From assembly GCA_003222035.1 (NCBI GenBank), contig QHUS01000065.1:1-64000 (forward strand): a stretch of DNA of 64,000 bases, written 5' to 3'. The position numbers and the translations under genes were made by a program. The stretch is from Gemmatimonadota bacterium (GTDB lineage Bacteria > Gemmatimonadota > Gemmatimonadetes > Gemmatimonadales > GWC2-71-9). Of the stretch, positions 33,894 through 43,043 are shown one piece after another. How positions within the stretch are numbered: position 1 is the first letter of the stretch; each line of letters opens with the position of its first letter. Under the pieces are notes generated by a model, which saw nothing but the letters and a program-made list of their open reading frames with translations, had not been told where the DNA came from and made no database searches.

Positions 33894-36405
33894 GGAACTC
33901 CGATCGCGCCTGCTGCAACACCCGCAACACGTGCCCCCGCTCGGCCGGCGTATTCCACGCCTCGTGTGCCTGGACCGCTTCCTCCACACGATCGATCCAG
34001 CTCACGAAAAAGCGCGCGTCCTCCGACGAGCGCACCGGCGCCCCTCCCACCCGCACGTAGATCGGGCTCGTCGAACCGAATGGATAGAGGTCCAGGATCG
34101 GTGAGACGGCCCGCTCGCTCCAGGCGCGCAGCACGTACCAGCCGCTCCGGGTAACCGGCACCGAGACCGTATCATTCGCTGTAGTGCGATCTCCCGAGAG
34201 GGGGACCGTGGCGACCACGGTCCCGTTGCCGACGATTTCCAAATGATCGATCGCGACGCTCGAGCGGAGTCTGACCCGAGCCGTGAGTCGGCCCGCTTTG
34301 GCCAACCGGACCTCGTCACCGATCTCCTGGCCGCCCAGCGTGAACGCGAGCAGGGGCGCGTTGGTGACGAACGTCCGGCCCGCCTTGAGCCCTGTCATCC
34401 ACGTGCGACGGTCGAGCGCCGGCCCACTGCGAACGAACACGCGCACCAACCCCGGCGGGCCCCGTAGCGACGCGAAATTCGGAAACGCGTCGGTGCCCGC
34501 ACCCGCGGGCAACCGAAAGCCGCAATTCAGCAGGCGGTACCAGATTGCCGACGTGATGAGGTGGTCCGAGTACCCCATCACCTCGATGTAGTCCACCTTG
34601 CCGAGTGCCGCATCCACGGGAAGCTCGTAGGTGAGCGGTGTGGTCGTATCGCCCGGGTCGGGCCGCGTGTCGAACGGATGCACATAGCCGAGAAGCGCGC
34701 CCTGCGCGTGAGCGAGGTCCGCAATGTCGGCGTTCATGGGGTACAGGCTCGCCGCGGCCGTGTTGGGATACCCCGCGTACTCGGGCAGCACGTAGTGATC
34801 GCGCAAGCCCAGCAGGCCGGTGTGACCCCAATAGCTGGTGTGATACTCCTGGTCGTGCACCAGTAGGAGCCCGGGTCCCGACGCCGGATCGGGATCGACC
34901 CGGAAGTACGCGATATCGGGGATCCGCTGCTCCTTGTTCACGATCAGGTTCTCGACGACGTGCAGGTCCTCGGCACGCGCCTGAAACGCGAGGTGGGGCG
35001 GCGTGTTGCGATACGCCCCCCCGTAGTTCATGTGCACGTGCAAGTCGCCGCTCCACCAGCCGCGCGCGGGCAGATTGGCGAGCCGCTCGAGCGTGACCCG
35101 ATGGACCACGCGACCTCGCGCGGGTACGGTCACATCCGCGCGCGCCATCCGAAACTCGGGCCCGTGCCACACCTCGACGTGGACCTTCCCGGCGGGCACC
35201 GTCAACTCCGCGGTTCCGGTCGAGTGGAAGTACCCGTACTCAAAGGGGCGCTCGCCGCGATCGAACGCCTCGTCCGCGTGGCGCCAGGCGTCGTCCGGTG
35301 CATAGGCCCGCCCGTCAGACGCGGTGACCGAAACCCGCGCCGGTGTCCGACGCCCGTCCCGATCGACCACCTCCACCCGGAGCGTGCCCACCGCCCCGCG
35401 GTAGCGTCGCTCCGTCGGCTCGACCGGCTGCTTGCGTCCGCCCGGCACCTCGATCACCCAGAGCGACGTGTTGCCGCCCTCGTTCGCGATGTAGGCGATC
35501 CGCGTCCCATCCCGCGACCAGCGTGGCGCGGTCGCATCGAACTCCCCGTAGGTGAGGGGGAACGGGTCGCCACCCTCGCTGGTCATGAGCCACAGTTGAT
35601 TCCACTGGCGACCGAGATAGGAGCTGTACACGACGCGCTCGCCGTCCGGCGACCAGTCGGGTCGGGCTTTCCAGTTGGTCTCCTCGTACCGCAGCTCGCG
35701 CATCGGTGCGCCGGGGGTGGCGGGCATGCGCCAGAACCCGCCTGTCCCATGGATGTGCCCGCGATTCGAGACCAGGATCAGCTCGCGCCCGTCGCGGGAC
35801 CAGGTGGGCGAGAGGTAGTGATCCAACACGCCGTAGTAGTAGCGGGGCAGCTTGCTGTCGTTGTCGTCGGTGAGTCGAGTGACGTCACCCGATGCGCCAC
35901 CGTCCATCGACATTGTGAAGATGTGCCAGCGCCGGTTGTACGCGGTGGAGACGAAGGCGATCCTGGTGCCGTCGGGCGACCAGCGCGGCTCCACATTGAC
36001 GCCCCCGTTGCTGGTGAGCGGCCGCACCGCGCCCGTCGCCAGCTCGAGCAGGTGCAGCTCGATCGCGTCCCGGGCGTACCGTGCGAAGACGACGAATCGC
36101 CCGTCGGGCGACCAGTCGGGCTGGTAGTCGTAGCCCCCGCCTTCAGCGGTAATCTGCTGCGCGACCCGCGTGCCGATACGCTGCCGCCACAATGAGCCCT
36201 GCATCGAGTAGATGAGCTCCGTCCCGTCGGGAGACCAGGTCGCGGCGCTCGGCCCGCTCGTCACCTGGGGGACGTACATCTCGCGCCAGTAGTAGGCGTG
36301 AGGCACACCGACCTGCTTCAGGACGGGCTCGCGCTGCGCCGCCGCTCCACCGGCCATGAAGGCGAGTCCTGCGCCCAACAGCGTTAGTGTGCGGCAGCGA
36401 TCCAT
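33856..36405 (-). CDS. Exported PD40 beta-propeller protein fused to a CehA-type metallohydrolase domain
   Basis: 849 residues. The signal peptide is about residues 1-24 (LLGAGLAFMAGGAAAQ). Residues 25-345 are TolB/PD40 repeats with WSPDG-type motifs (WSPDGTELIYS, WSPDGRFVVFA, WSRDGTRIAYI). From about 370 a beta-sandwich with carboxypeptidase-regulatory flavour follows, and from about 450 a CehA/McbA-type hydrolase with the metal ligands in WWSGDLHVHMNYGG. The ATG at 36405 lies inside the DUF885 gene (22-base overlap). The fusion of a propeller and a PHP-like metallohydrolase is used by several soil bacteria for unknown extracellular substrates; CehA itself hydrolyses carbaryl-type esters. 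Confidence 0.85.
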   Translation of the reverse strand: MDRCRTLTLLGAGLAFMAGGAAAQREPVLKQVGVPHAYYWREMYVPQVTSGPSAATWSPDGTELIYSMQGSLWRQRIGTRVAQQITAEGGGYDYQPDWSPDGRFVVFARYARDAIELHLLELATGAVRPLTSNGGVNVEPRWSPDGTRIAFVSTAYNRRWHIFTMSMDGGASGDVTRLTDDNDSKLPRYYYGVLDHYLSPTWSRDGRELILVSNRGHIHGTGGFWRMPATPGAPMRELRYEETNWKARPDWSPDGERVVYSSYLGRQWNQLWLMTSEGGDPFPLTYGEFDATAPRWSRDGTRIAYIANEGGNTSLWVIEVPGGRKQPVEPTERRYRGAVGTLRVEVVDRDGRRTPARVSVTASDGRAYAPDDAWRHADEAFDRGERPFEYGYFHSTGTAELTVPAGKVHVEVWHGPEFRMARADVTVPARGRVVHRVTLERLANLPARGWWSGDLHVHMNYGGAYRNTPPHLAFQARAEDLHVVENLIVNKEQRIPDIAYFRVDPDPASGPGLLLVHDQEYHTSYWGHTGLLGLRDHYVLPEYAGYPNTAAASLYPMNADIADLAHAQGALLGYVHPFDTRPDPGDTTTPLTYELPVDAALGKVDYIEVMGYSDHLITSAIWYRLLNCGFRLPAGAGTDAFPNFASLRGPPGLVRVFVRSGPALDRRTWMTGLKAGRTFVTNAPLLAFTLGGQEIGDEVRLAKAGRLTARVRLRSSVAIDHLEIVGNGTVVATVPLSGDRTTANDTVSVPVTRSGWYVLRAWSERAVSPILDLYPFGSTSPIYVRVGGAPVRSSEDARFFVSWIDRVEEAVQAHEAWNTPAERGHVLRVLQQARSEFLIREQSGSRGPP

Positions 36406-38098
36406 CGCTCGATCCGTTCGCGCAGGAGGGGCAAGGGGACCGCGCCAGCCGCCAGCACGCGGTCGTGAAACTCCCTGATGTCGAATCGCGGGCCGAAGGC
36501 GCGCTCTGCCGACCGGCGCAGTCGCCGGATCTCGAGGCGGCCAAGCGCATAGGACAGTCCCTGCGCCGGCCAGATTGGGTAGCGATCGACGGGCACCGCC
36601 GCGCGGAGCCGCGGCACGCGCGTGTGATCGCAGATGTAGGCGATCGCCCGCTCGCGCGACCAGCCGAAGGCGTGGATCCCGGTATCGACCACTAGCAACG
36701 TCGCCGACAGCGTAACGTCCGCCAGCGCGCCAAGGCGCGCCGTGTCGGACGAGTACAGGCTCATCTCGTCCGCCAGCTGCTCGGCGTACTCGGCCCACCC
36801 CTCCCCGAAGCCGGGCGACCAGAAGTAGCGTGCGATCGCGGGGATCGCCCCGCCCCGCTCGAGCGCGATCGAGCCCTGCAAATGGTGGCCCGGAATGGTC
36901 TCGTGAAACGTGAGAGCCTCCAGATCCGCGCGCGACTTGTGCGCCGGATCGTAGGTGCTCAAGAAGTAAATGCCCGGGCGGGTGCCGTCTTCCGCCGGCG
37001 GGTTCCACTCCGCCACACTTTCGCGCTCGCGAAACGCCGGGCACGGCTCGACGACGAGAGCCGCGCGTGGCTCGCGACCGAACCAGCGTGGCACGGCTCC
37101 GCGAGCCCGCCCGACCGCGGCGCGTGCCGTGGCGAGCATCTCCGCAGCCGGTCGAGCAGCGCGGCGACGTTCGCGGTGCGGAACGACGCCCGAGCGATCG
37201 CCCGCATTTCAGCCTCGAGCGCCGCCACCTCCGCCTGGCCGAGGTGATGGATGGAATCGGGCGAGAGGGAGAGCCCGGTGGTGGCGCGAATGCTGGCGGC
37301 GTAGCAGGCTGATCCATCGGGATTCGCGGATACGCCAATCGCGCTGCGGGCGCGCGAGAGATACTCGTGGCCGAGAAAGTCGCGATACCGCTGCAGGGCC
37401 GGAAGTACGCTGTCGGTCAGCAGACGGCTAAGCACATCGCGGAAGTCCGGCGTCGAGTCGCGTCGGGCGGGATCGTAGAGCGGCGAATCTCCGAGCGGCG
37501 TAGCGAGCAATGTCTCGAGCTGGCCAAGCGTGATACGAACGTTGCCCCCTGGTGCGCTGTATCCGAGGCGGAGGCCCTCGCGTTGATTCGCCGTCTGCGT
37601 GGTCAGGTAGGCGGGGATCGCCCGCCACCGGTCGAGGGTCGCCCGGCGCCCCGCCGCCGTGCCTACCGGTTGCAACGCCCCGAGCGAGGTGATTACCGCG
37701 ACCGCGCCGTCCCCGGTGTGGCCCACGTTCCACAGCTCGTAGCGGCACACCCGCGTGGCGACTGAGCCCTCGAGCGCGGCTCGCATCACCCCGTATGCGA
37801 TCGCCTCGGCGCCCTCGCCGAGCGGCGTGGGATCGATCTGGCGGAGCTCCGCGAGCCAGGCATCTTCGCGCGCCTGCCAGCGGGCCAGAGCGTCCGGTGA
37901 GTCGTCGGGCAGCCGGTTGTGTGGCGCGAGGGCGACCCCGTCGAGCGTGGCCTCGTCGGGATGGCGCTCGAAGTAGGCCGCGAGATAAGCGTCCGCGAGG
38001 CGCCGCACCCGCGTGGCAAGCGCGTCGTTGGCTCGGGAGCAAGAGGCCGTCGCCCCAAGGGCGGCCGCGCACAGCACCACCGCGGGTCGCGCCCTCAT
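36384..38098 (-). pseudogene. DUF885 family hydrolase, frameshifted
   Basis: The frame from 38098 encodes a lipoprotein signal (AALGATASC) and the N-terminal two thirds of a DUF885 protein. It goes out of frame near 37143. The C-terminal third continues in another frame from about 37139 to 36384 with FHETIPGHHLQ and the FGEGWAEYAEQLADEM motif. Adding one G after CTGCGG restores DRLREMLATARAAVG through the break, so a single lost base explains it. DUF885 proteins are Zn peptidase-like enzymes, mostly exported. It could be a true inactivation, or a sequencing error in a GC-rich site. The upstream stop and the CoA-transferase stop overlap at 38095-38098. Confidence 0.8.
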
Positions 38099-38859
38099 TC
38101 CGTCTTGCCATCGCTTTGTTTCTTCAGGAACAGCCCCTTCGGATCGAGCACGTTCCGCAACACACGCAACTCGGTCGCCGTCGGTGGGGCCACAGCTTCG
38201 AGCCGCTCGCGCCGCGCCAGCGGCCACCCCACTCCCGCCTGCACCTCGTCCACCGTGACGCCAGGGTAGAGACCTGCCAGCACCATCTCACCGCTCACCT
38301 CATCCCCCTCCAAAACCGCCTTGTCGGTGATCACCTTGACCGGTCCCGCGCCGGGCATGCCCAGCTCGCGCCGCGTGCGGCCGGCGTACCGGTGTCCGGG
38401 ACTGGTAACAAAGTTCACGCGCTCGGGGAACGCTCGCGGGTTGAGCTGCGCGACGATCAGCGTCCGTCGTGCATGTACCGCGATCTCCGCCGCGCCGCCC
38501 GAACCCGGGAGGCGCACTGTGGGGCGATCGTACGGGCCGATGACCGTGGTGTTGATGTTGCCGTAGCGGTCGACCTGCGCGCCGCCCAGGAATCCGACTT
38601 CGATGCGGCCGTTCTGGAGGAAGAGCTGGAACACATCGGCCATGCCGCACACCATGAGCGATCCGGTCACGAGCGCCGGATCGCCGATCGACACCGGGAG
38701 CCGTTCGGGCACCGCGCCGACGGCTCCGGACTCGTAGATCAGCGCCAGGCGCGGCGCGTGGGTCCCGCGCGCCAGGTTGCACGCGAGATTCGGGAGACCG
38801 ATACCGACGAACACTACCTCGCCGTCGCGCAGCTCCCGCGCCGCGACCGCCGCCATCAT
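38095..38859 (-). CDS. CoA-transferase subunit beta
   Basis: A 254-residue class I CoA-transferase subunit. It carries VVFVGIGLPNLACNLAR near the start, IYESGAVGAVP with Glu43 as the possible catalytic residue of the SENG-like loop, and the C-terminal region VLDPKGLFLKK. An in-frame TGA upstream of the start means the ATG at 38859 is the first possible initiator; homologues often begin with YTPDEMM, which is present but not preceded by a start. The alpha subunit gene ends 20 bases upstream. The pair moves CoA between an acyl donor and an acid. The partner acids are not known. Confidence 0.87.
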   Translation of the reverse strand: MMAAVAARELRDGEVVFVGIGLPNLACNLARGTHAPRLALIYESGAVGAVPERLPVSIGDPALVTGSLMVCGMADVFQLFLQNGRIEVGFLGGAQVDRYGNINTTVIGPYDRPTVRLPGSGGAAEIAVHARRTLIVAQLNPRAFPERVNFVTSPGHRYAGRTRRELGMPGAGPVKVITDKAVLEGDEVSGEMVLAGLYPGVTVDEVQAGVGWPLARRERLEAVAPPTATELRVLRNVLDPKGLFLKKQSDGKTE

Positions 38860-38878
38860 CTCGTCGGGGGTGTATCCG

Positions 38879-39790
38879 TCAGTACCCGTAGTTCACCCCG
38901 GCGCACCATCGCTCTTTGGCTTTGAGCCGGGTGACCTGCGGCTGTTTTGCCAGGTACGCAGCGCGGTCGGGAACCCCGTACACGAAGTCGTCCAGGTAGC
39001 GCTTGAGGTGATCCGGGTCGCGCGACACGTTCTCCCAGGCGACGTAGAAGTCGTTGTCCCGGTCGTAGTAGCCCTGCGCGTACGACGGGTGCGCGCCCCA
39101 CGGCTCTACCACCACGGCGCTCACGATCATGGAGGGAATGACCGTCCGGTTCGGGTCGGAGCGGATCACCTCCTCGGGGACGAGCTCTTCGACGACCACG
39201 ATCACGCGCTGCGACGCGAAGGCGGCCTCCTTCTGTACGCCCACCAGGCCCCACATCTGCGTATTGCCGGCGGCGTCCGCGCGCTGCGCGTGCACGATCG
39301 TCACGCTGGGATTGAGGGCGGGCACCGTAGCCAGCGCTTCGCCGGTGTAGGGACACGTGACCGTCTTGATGCGCGGATTCGCCCGCGGGAGGTCGGTCCC
39401 CATGTAATTGCGTAGCGGCCAGAAGGGAAGCCGGGCTGCGCCCGCGGCAAAGCGGGCGACCATGCCGAAATGCGAATACTCCTCGATCTCGAGCGCGGCT
39501 TCAGCCCGGCGCCCCTCGATTGCCCGCCGGAACGCGTGCAGCGAGCCCACGCCGGGATTTCCAGCCCACGAGAACACGAGCTTCCGTGCGCAGCCGGCCG
39601 CGATCATCTGATCGTAGATCAGGTCGGGCGTGAGGCGGGCCAGGGTGAGGTCGCGACGCCCCTGGCGGATGATCTCGTGACCGGCGGCGAAGCAGATGAG
39701 GTGAGTGAAGCCTTCGATGACGACGGTGTCGCCGTCGTGCACGAAGCGCGCGACGGCGTCCCGCATGGCCATCACTTTGTCGGACGCCAC
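38879..39790 (-). CDS. CoA-transferase subunit alpha
   Basis: A 303-residue partner of the beta subunit. It shows the class I N-terminal pattern DGDTVVIEGFTHLICFAAGHEI, the segment RKLVFSWAGNPGVGS, and VPALNPSVTIVHAQRADAAGN, which belong to the GctA / 3-oxoacid CoA-transferase A group. The ATG is at 39790, close behind the stop of the CocE-like hydrolase (39794). The pair is probably transcribed together and forms an alpha-beta heteromer in the cytoplasm. A role in degrading an acid such as glutaconate or a 3-oxo acid is typical of the family. Confidence 0.88.
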   Translation of the reverse strand: MASDKVMAMRDAVARFVHDGDTVVIEGFTHLICFAAGHEIIRQGRRDLTLARLTPDLIYDQMIAAGCARKLVFSWAGNPGVGSLHAFRRAIEGRRAEAALEIEEYSHFGMVARFAAGAARLPFWPLRNYMGTDLPRANPRIKTVTCPYTGEALATVPALNPSVTIVHAQRADAAGNTQMWGLVGVQKEAAFASQRVIVVVEELVPEEVIRSDPNRTVIPSMIVSAVVVEPWGAHPSYAQGYYDRDNDFYVAWENVSRDPDHLKRYLDDFVYGVPDRAAYLAKQPQVTRLKAKERWCAGVNYGY

Positions 39791-39793
39791 GCG

Positions 39794-41695
39794 TCAACGA
39801 TCCAGGGCTGGGATGATCGGCAAGACGACGTGCGAGGGATGCGCGCGGTCGTGGTAGATGGTGTTCGTCGCCACCAGGACGCCGTGGTTGTTGTTGAGCG
39901 GCTCTCCGGTGTTGGGGTTCACATCGAAGCGCGGGAAGTTGCTGCTCGAGATATCGACCCGGATGCGGTGGCCTTTGCGAAACACGTTCGCCGTCGGATA
40001 GAGCTGGATTGTGAACTCGTACACCGTTCCCGGCTGCATCAGCCGCTCGCGAGCGAGCGAGTCGCGGAACCGCGCCCGGATGATCCCGTCCTCGAGGTTC
40101 AGGTCGAACCCTTGCGGATAGTCCGGGCTCGGTGGATGGACGTCGATCAGCTTGGCCGTGAAGTCGGTGTCCCGACGGTTGGAGGAAGCCCAGAGCTTCA
40201 CCGTGATCGGTCCCGTGACCTCGACGTCGGTCTCGAGCGGCGGCGTCTGGAACACGACGACGTCCGCGCGTGCGGAGAGCGGAACGGGACGGGGCCAGTT
40301 CCACACCGCGTCGCCGCCGCGCTGATCCCACCCTCCCTGCAGCAGGATGCCGTCCCCCGACGAGATGTTCCCCCCGATGGTGGGGACCGGGTCGTGTGGG
40401 TCGAACACGAAGCTCGTCTCACTCCGCTCGGCCGCGGGCGGCTGCAGCGCCAGCCCTCCCCCGGGCTGCAGGTAGTAGCTCGTGTACCGGGTCCGCGCGA
40501 GCGGCCACTCGCGCTCGTCACGCCAGCGCCCACCGTGGGCCATCCGGCCCTGCGCGTCCTTCGTGTGGTCCCCCGTGCCCATGACGAAGATTCGGACCCG
40601 CGAAGAGAACGGCGCGGCCTTGCCCACGCTGTTGTCCTTTCCTTTGAGGAAGTGGTCGAACCACTCCTGCCACCATGGGAGGAGCTGAGACATGGCCGCG
40701 TCGGGCCCGAAGCTCACTTGCCCGTGGGCAGACCGGTCCTGCGAACCGTGGATCCAGGGGCCCATGATGAGATAGACCGGACTCTTGAGGCGTCGACTCA
40801 GCGCGACGAAGTTCGCAGCGGTGCTCCCCGCCCACGAGTCGTACCATCCTCCGATCAGGTAGACCGGGATGTCCTTGTAACGGTCGGCGTGATCGATGAT
40901 GTCGTTTTGAGCCCAGAAGTCGTCGTTCGCGCCGTGGGCCATGGCTTGCACCAGCCACTCTTCGTATTCGGGCGCCAGCTGGAGCGGCGTCGTCCCCCGC
41001 CGCAGCGGCAGCTGACGGAGGAAGACGCGACGCTCGCTCGAGAGGCTCCCAAAGGCGCGCCGGTTGGTCGAGTCGAGCGCCTCGCGGCTACCGTCCAGAC
41101 CGTAACTGAAGATCCAGTTGAAGAACCTCAGCTCGAATGCGCCGCCGTTGCGCAACCCGTGGTAGCCCATGTCGGACACCGCGTCGATCGGAATGACGGT
41201 CTTCAGATGCGGATCGCCCGCCATGGCGAGAGCGTGGGCGGTGCCTCCCAGATACGAGATCCCCCACATGCCGACGTCGCCATTGGACCAGGGCTGGCGG
41301 CTGATCCAGTCCACCGTGTCGAACCCATCGGGCCCGTCGTCGGTGAGCCAGTGCCACACTCCCTCGGACTTGTACCGGCCGCGCGTGTCCTGGACGACCA
41401 CCGCGTAGCCGTGCCCGCCCCAGGAGGGACCGAGCGCGTACGGGTCGAACCCCTTGTCGTAGGGGGTACGGATGAGAATGGTCGGCAGCTTCTCGGTGGC
41501 GGCGCCGCCGTCCGCCCGGGGACGATAGACGTCGGTGGCCAGGCGGATTCCGTCGCGCATGGGCACCATCACGTCGCGCGTGACTACGACACCCGTATCG
41601 CGCGCGTGCGCGTCGGTGCCCTGCGCGAGCGCAGGAGCCCCTACACCGGTCCCCAGAAGGCCGAAGGTGAACAGCGCGGCGTTACGGCGACGCAC
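39794..41695 (-). CDS. CocE/NonD family (S15) serine hydrolase, exported
   Basis: About 633 residues. The N-terminus from a GTG at 41695, MRRRNAALFTFGLLGTGVGAPALAQG, reads as a clean signal peptide. An ATG at 41740 would add 15 residues and overlap the aminotransferase gene by 29 bases. The alpha/beta hydrolase core has the nucleophile motif GISYLGG, and the C-terminal jelly-roll lid domain fits the X-Pro dipeptidyl-peptidase / cocaine-esterase group (VRVDISSSNFPRFDVN). It hydrolyses esters or prolyl dipeptides outside the cytoplasm. It follows the aminotransferase gene on the same strand. Confidence 0.88.
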   Translation of the reverse strand: MRRRNAALFTFGLLGTGVGAPALAQGTDAHARDTGVVVTRDVMVPMRDGIRLATDVYRPRADGGAATEKLPTILIRTPYDKGFDPYALGPSWGGHGYAVVVQDTRGRYKSEGVWHWLTDDGPDGFDTVDWISRQPWSNGDVGMWGISYLGGTAHALAMAGDPHLKTVIPIDAVSDMGYHGLRNGGAFELRFFNWIFSYGLDGSREALDSTNRRAFGSLSSERRVFLRQLPLRRGTTPLQLAPEYEEWLVQAMAHGANDDFWAQNDIIDHADRYKDIPVYLIGGWYDSWAGSTAANFVALSRRLKSPVYLIMGPWIHGSQDRSAHGQVSFGPDAAMSQLLPWWQEWFDHFLKGKDNSVGKAAPFSSRVRIFVMGTGDHTKDAQGRMAHGGRWRDEREWPLARTRYTSYYLQPGGGLALQPPAAERSETSFVFDPHDPVPTIGGNISSGDGILLQGGWDQRGGDAVWNWPRPVPLSARADVVVFQTPPLETDVEVTGPITVKLWASSNRRDTDFTAKLIDVHPPSPDYPQGFDLNLEDGIIRARFRDSLARERLMQPGTVYEFTIQLYPTANVFRKGHRIRVDISSSNFPRFDVNPNTGEPLNNNHGVLVATNTIYHDRAHPSHVVLPIIPALDR

Positions 41696-41711
41696 TGTCG
41701 CTCGTTTCGAC

Positions 41712-43043
41712 TCAGTCGGACTGCTCGCCCAAGCACTCATCGATCAAGCGGAGCGCCGTGTCCACGTCGTACTCGTCTACCACCAGCGGCGGCGCGAGCC
41801 GCAACGCGCTCTTCCCGGCGCCGAGCAGCAGGAGGCCCTTTCGAAACGCGCGCTCGACCAGCTGGTGCGGAATGTCCGGGGCCGGCTCGCGGCTGGTGCG
41901 GTCCTTCACGAACTCGACCCCGATCATGAGCCCCCGGCCCCGCACCTCGCCGATCGCGGCATACTTCTCCTGCAGGCGCTGCACGCCGGCGAGCAGCCGC
42001 TCTCCGAGCCGGGGCACGTTCGGCAAGAGGTCCTGCTCCACGACGTCGAGCGTCGCGAGCGCGGCGGCGCAGCACACCGGGTTCCCGCCGAACGTGCTGC
42101 CGTGCGCGCCGGGCGACCATTTCATGACCGATTCCTTCGCGATGATCGCGCCGATCGGCATCCCGCTCCCCAGGCCCTTCGCGCTGAGCAGGATGTCCGG
42201 CTCGATTCCCTCGTGCTCGCACGCCCACATCTTGCCGGTGCGCCCGACGCCGGACTGCACCTCGTCGCACACCAGCAGAATCCCGTGCCTGTCGCACAGC
42301 TCGCGCAGCGCCACGAGATAGCCGGGCGGCGGCACCACGTAACCGCCCTCGCCCTGGATCGGCTCCACGAACACCGCGGCCACGCTCTGCGCGTCCAACC
42401 GCTTTGCGAACAGATCGTCCTCGATGGACGAGACGCAGCGCATCGTGCACGCGGGCTCGGTACGGCAGAAGTCGCAGTGATAGCGGTAGCCGTACGGAAC
42501 GTGGTAGACCTCGGGCAGAAACGGCGCGAAGCCGGCGCGTTGCACCGCCTTGCTCGCCGTGAGGCTCAACCCACCATAGGTGCGGCCGTGGAATGCACCC
42601 GTGAACGCGATGATGGCGGGACGCCCCGTGGAGTGTCGTGCCAGCTTGATGGCGCCTTCCACGGCTTCCGTGCCCGAGTTGGACAGAAACACGCGCTTTT
42701 TGCTCTTCCCGGGAGCGAGCTGCGCCAGCCGCTCGCACAACGCGGCGAAGCTCTCGAAGTAGAAATCGCTGCCACAGATGTGCAGGAACTTCGCCGCGGC
42801 CTCCTGGATCGCCTGCACCACCTTCGGATGGCCATAGCCCGTGGAGGCCACCGCGATCCCGGCCATGAAGTCGAGATAACGGTTCCCGTCCACGTCCTCC
42901 ACCATGGCGCGCTCACCGCGCGCGATGGCGAGCGGGTACTCCTTCGGATACGACGTGGACGCCCAGCGATTCTGTCGCTCGACGATGGCGCGGGCCTTGG
43001 GCCCGGGCGGTGGCACCACGATCCGGGGATAGTCCCGTTTCAT
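41712..43043 (-). CDS. Class III aminotransferase (acetylornithine/4-aminobutyrate type)
   Basis: A 443-residue PLP enzyme. SNSGTEAVEGAIKLAR binds the cofactor phosphate, FHGRTYGGLSLTASK follows, and LLVCDEVQSGVGRTGK with Asp-Glu and then LSAKGLGSG with the Schiff-base Lys are all present. A Cys cluster, HCDFCRTEPACTMRC, may bind a metal, as in some GABA-transaminases. The ATG at 43043 overlaps the aldehyde dehydrogenase stop (ATGA). It transfers an amino group from an omega-amino acid to 2-oxoglutarate, and the aldehyde dehydrogenase next to it would oxidise the semialdehyde. The substrate could be GABA, ornithine or a lysine breakdown product. Confidence 0.9.
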   Translation of the reverse strand: MKRDYPRIVVPPPGPKARAIVERQNRWASTSYPKEYPLAIARGERAMVEDVDGNRYLDFMAGIAVASTGYGHPKVVQAIQEAAAKFLHICGSDFYFESFAALCERLAQLAPGKSKKRVFLSNSGTEAVEGAIKLARHSTGRPAIIAFTGAFHGRTYGGLSLTASKAVQRAGFAPFLPEVYHVPYGYRYHCDFCRTEPACTMRCVSSIEDDLFAKRLDAQSVAAVFVEPIQGEGGYVVPPPGYLVALRELCDRHGILLVCDEVQSGVGRTGKMWACEHEGIEPDILLSAKGLGSGMPIGAIIAKESVMKWSPGAHGSTFGGNPVCCAAALATLDVVEQDLLPNVPRLGERLLAGVQRLQEKYAAIGEVRGRGLMIGVEFVKDRTSREPAPDIPHQLVERAFRKGLLLLGAGKSALRLAPPLVVDEYDVDTALRLIDECLGEQSD

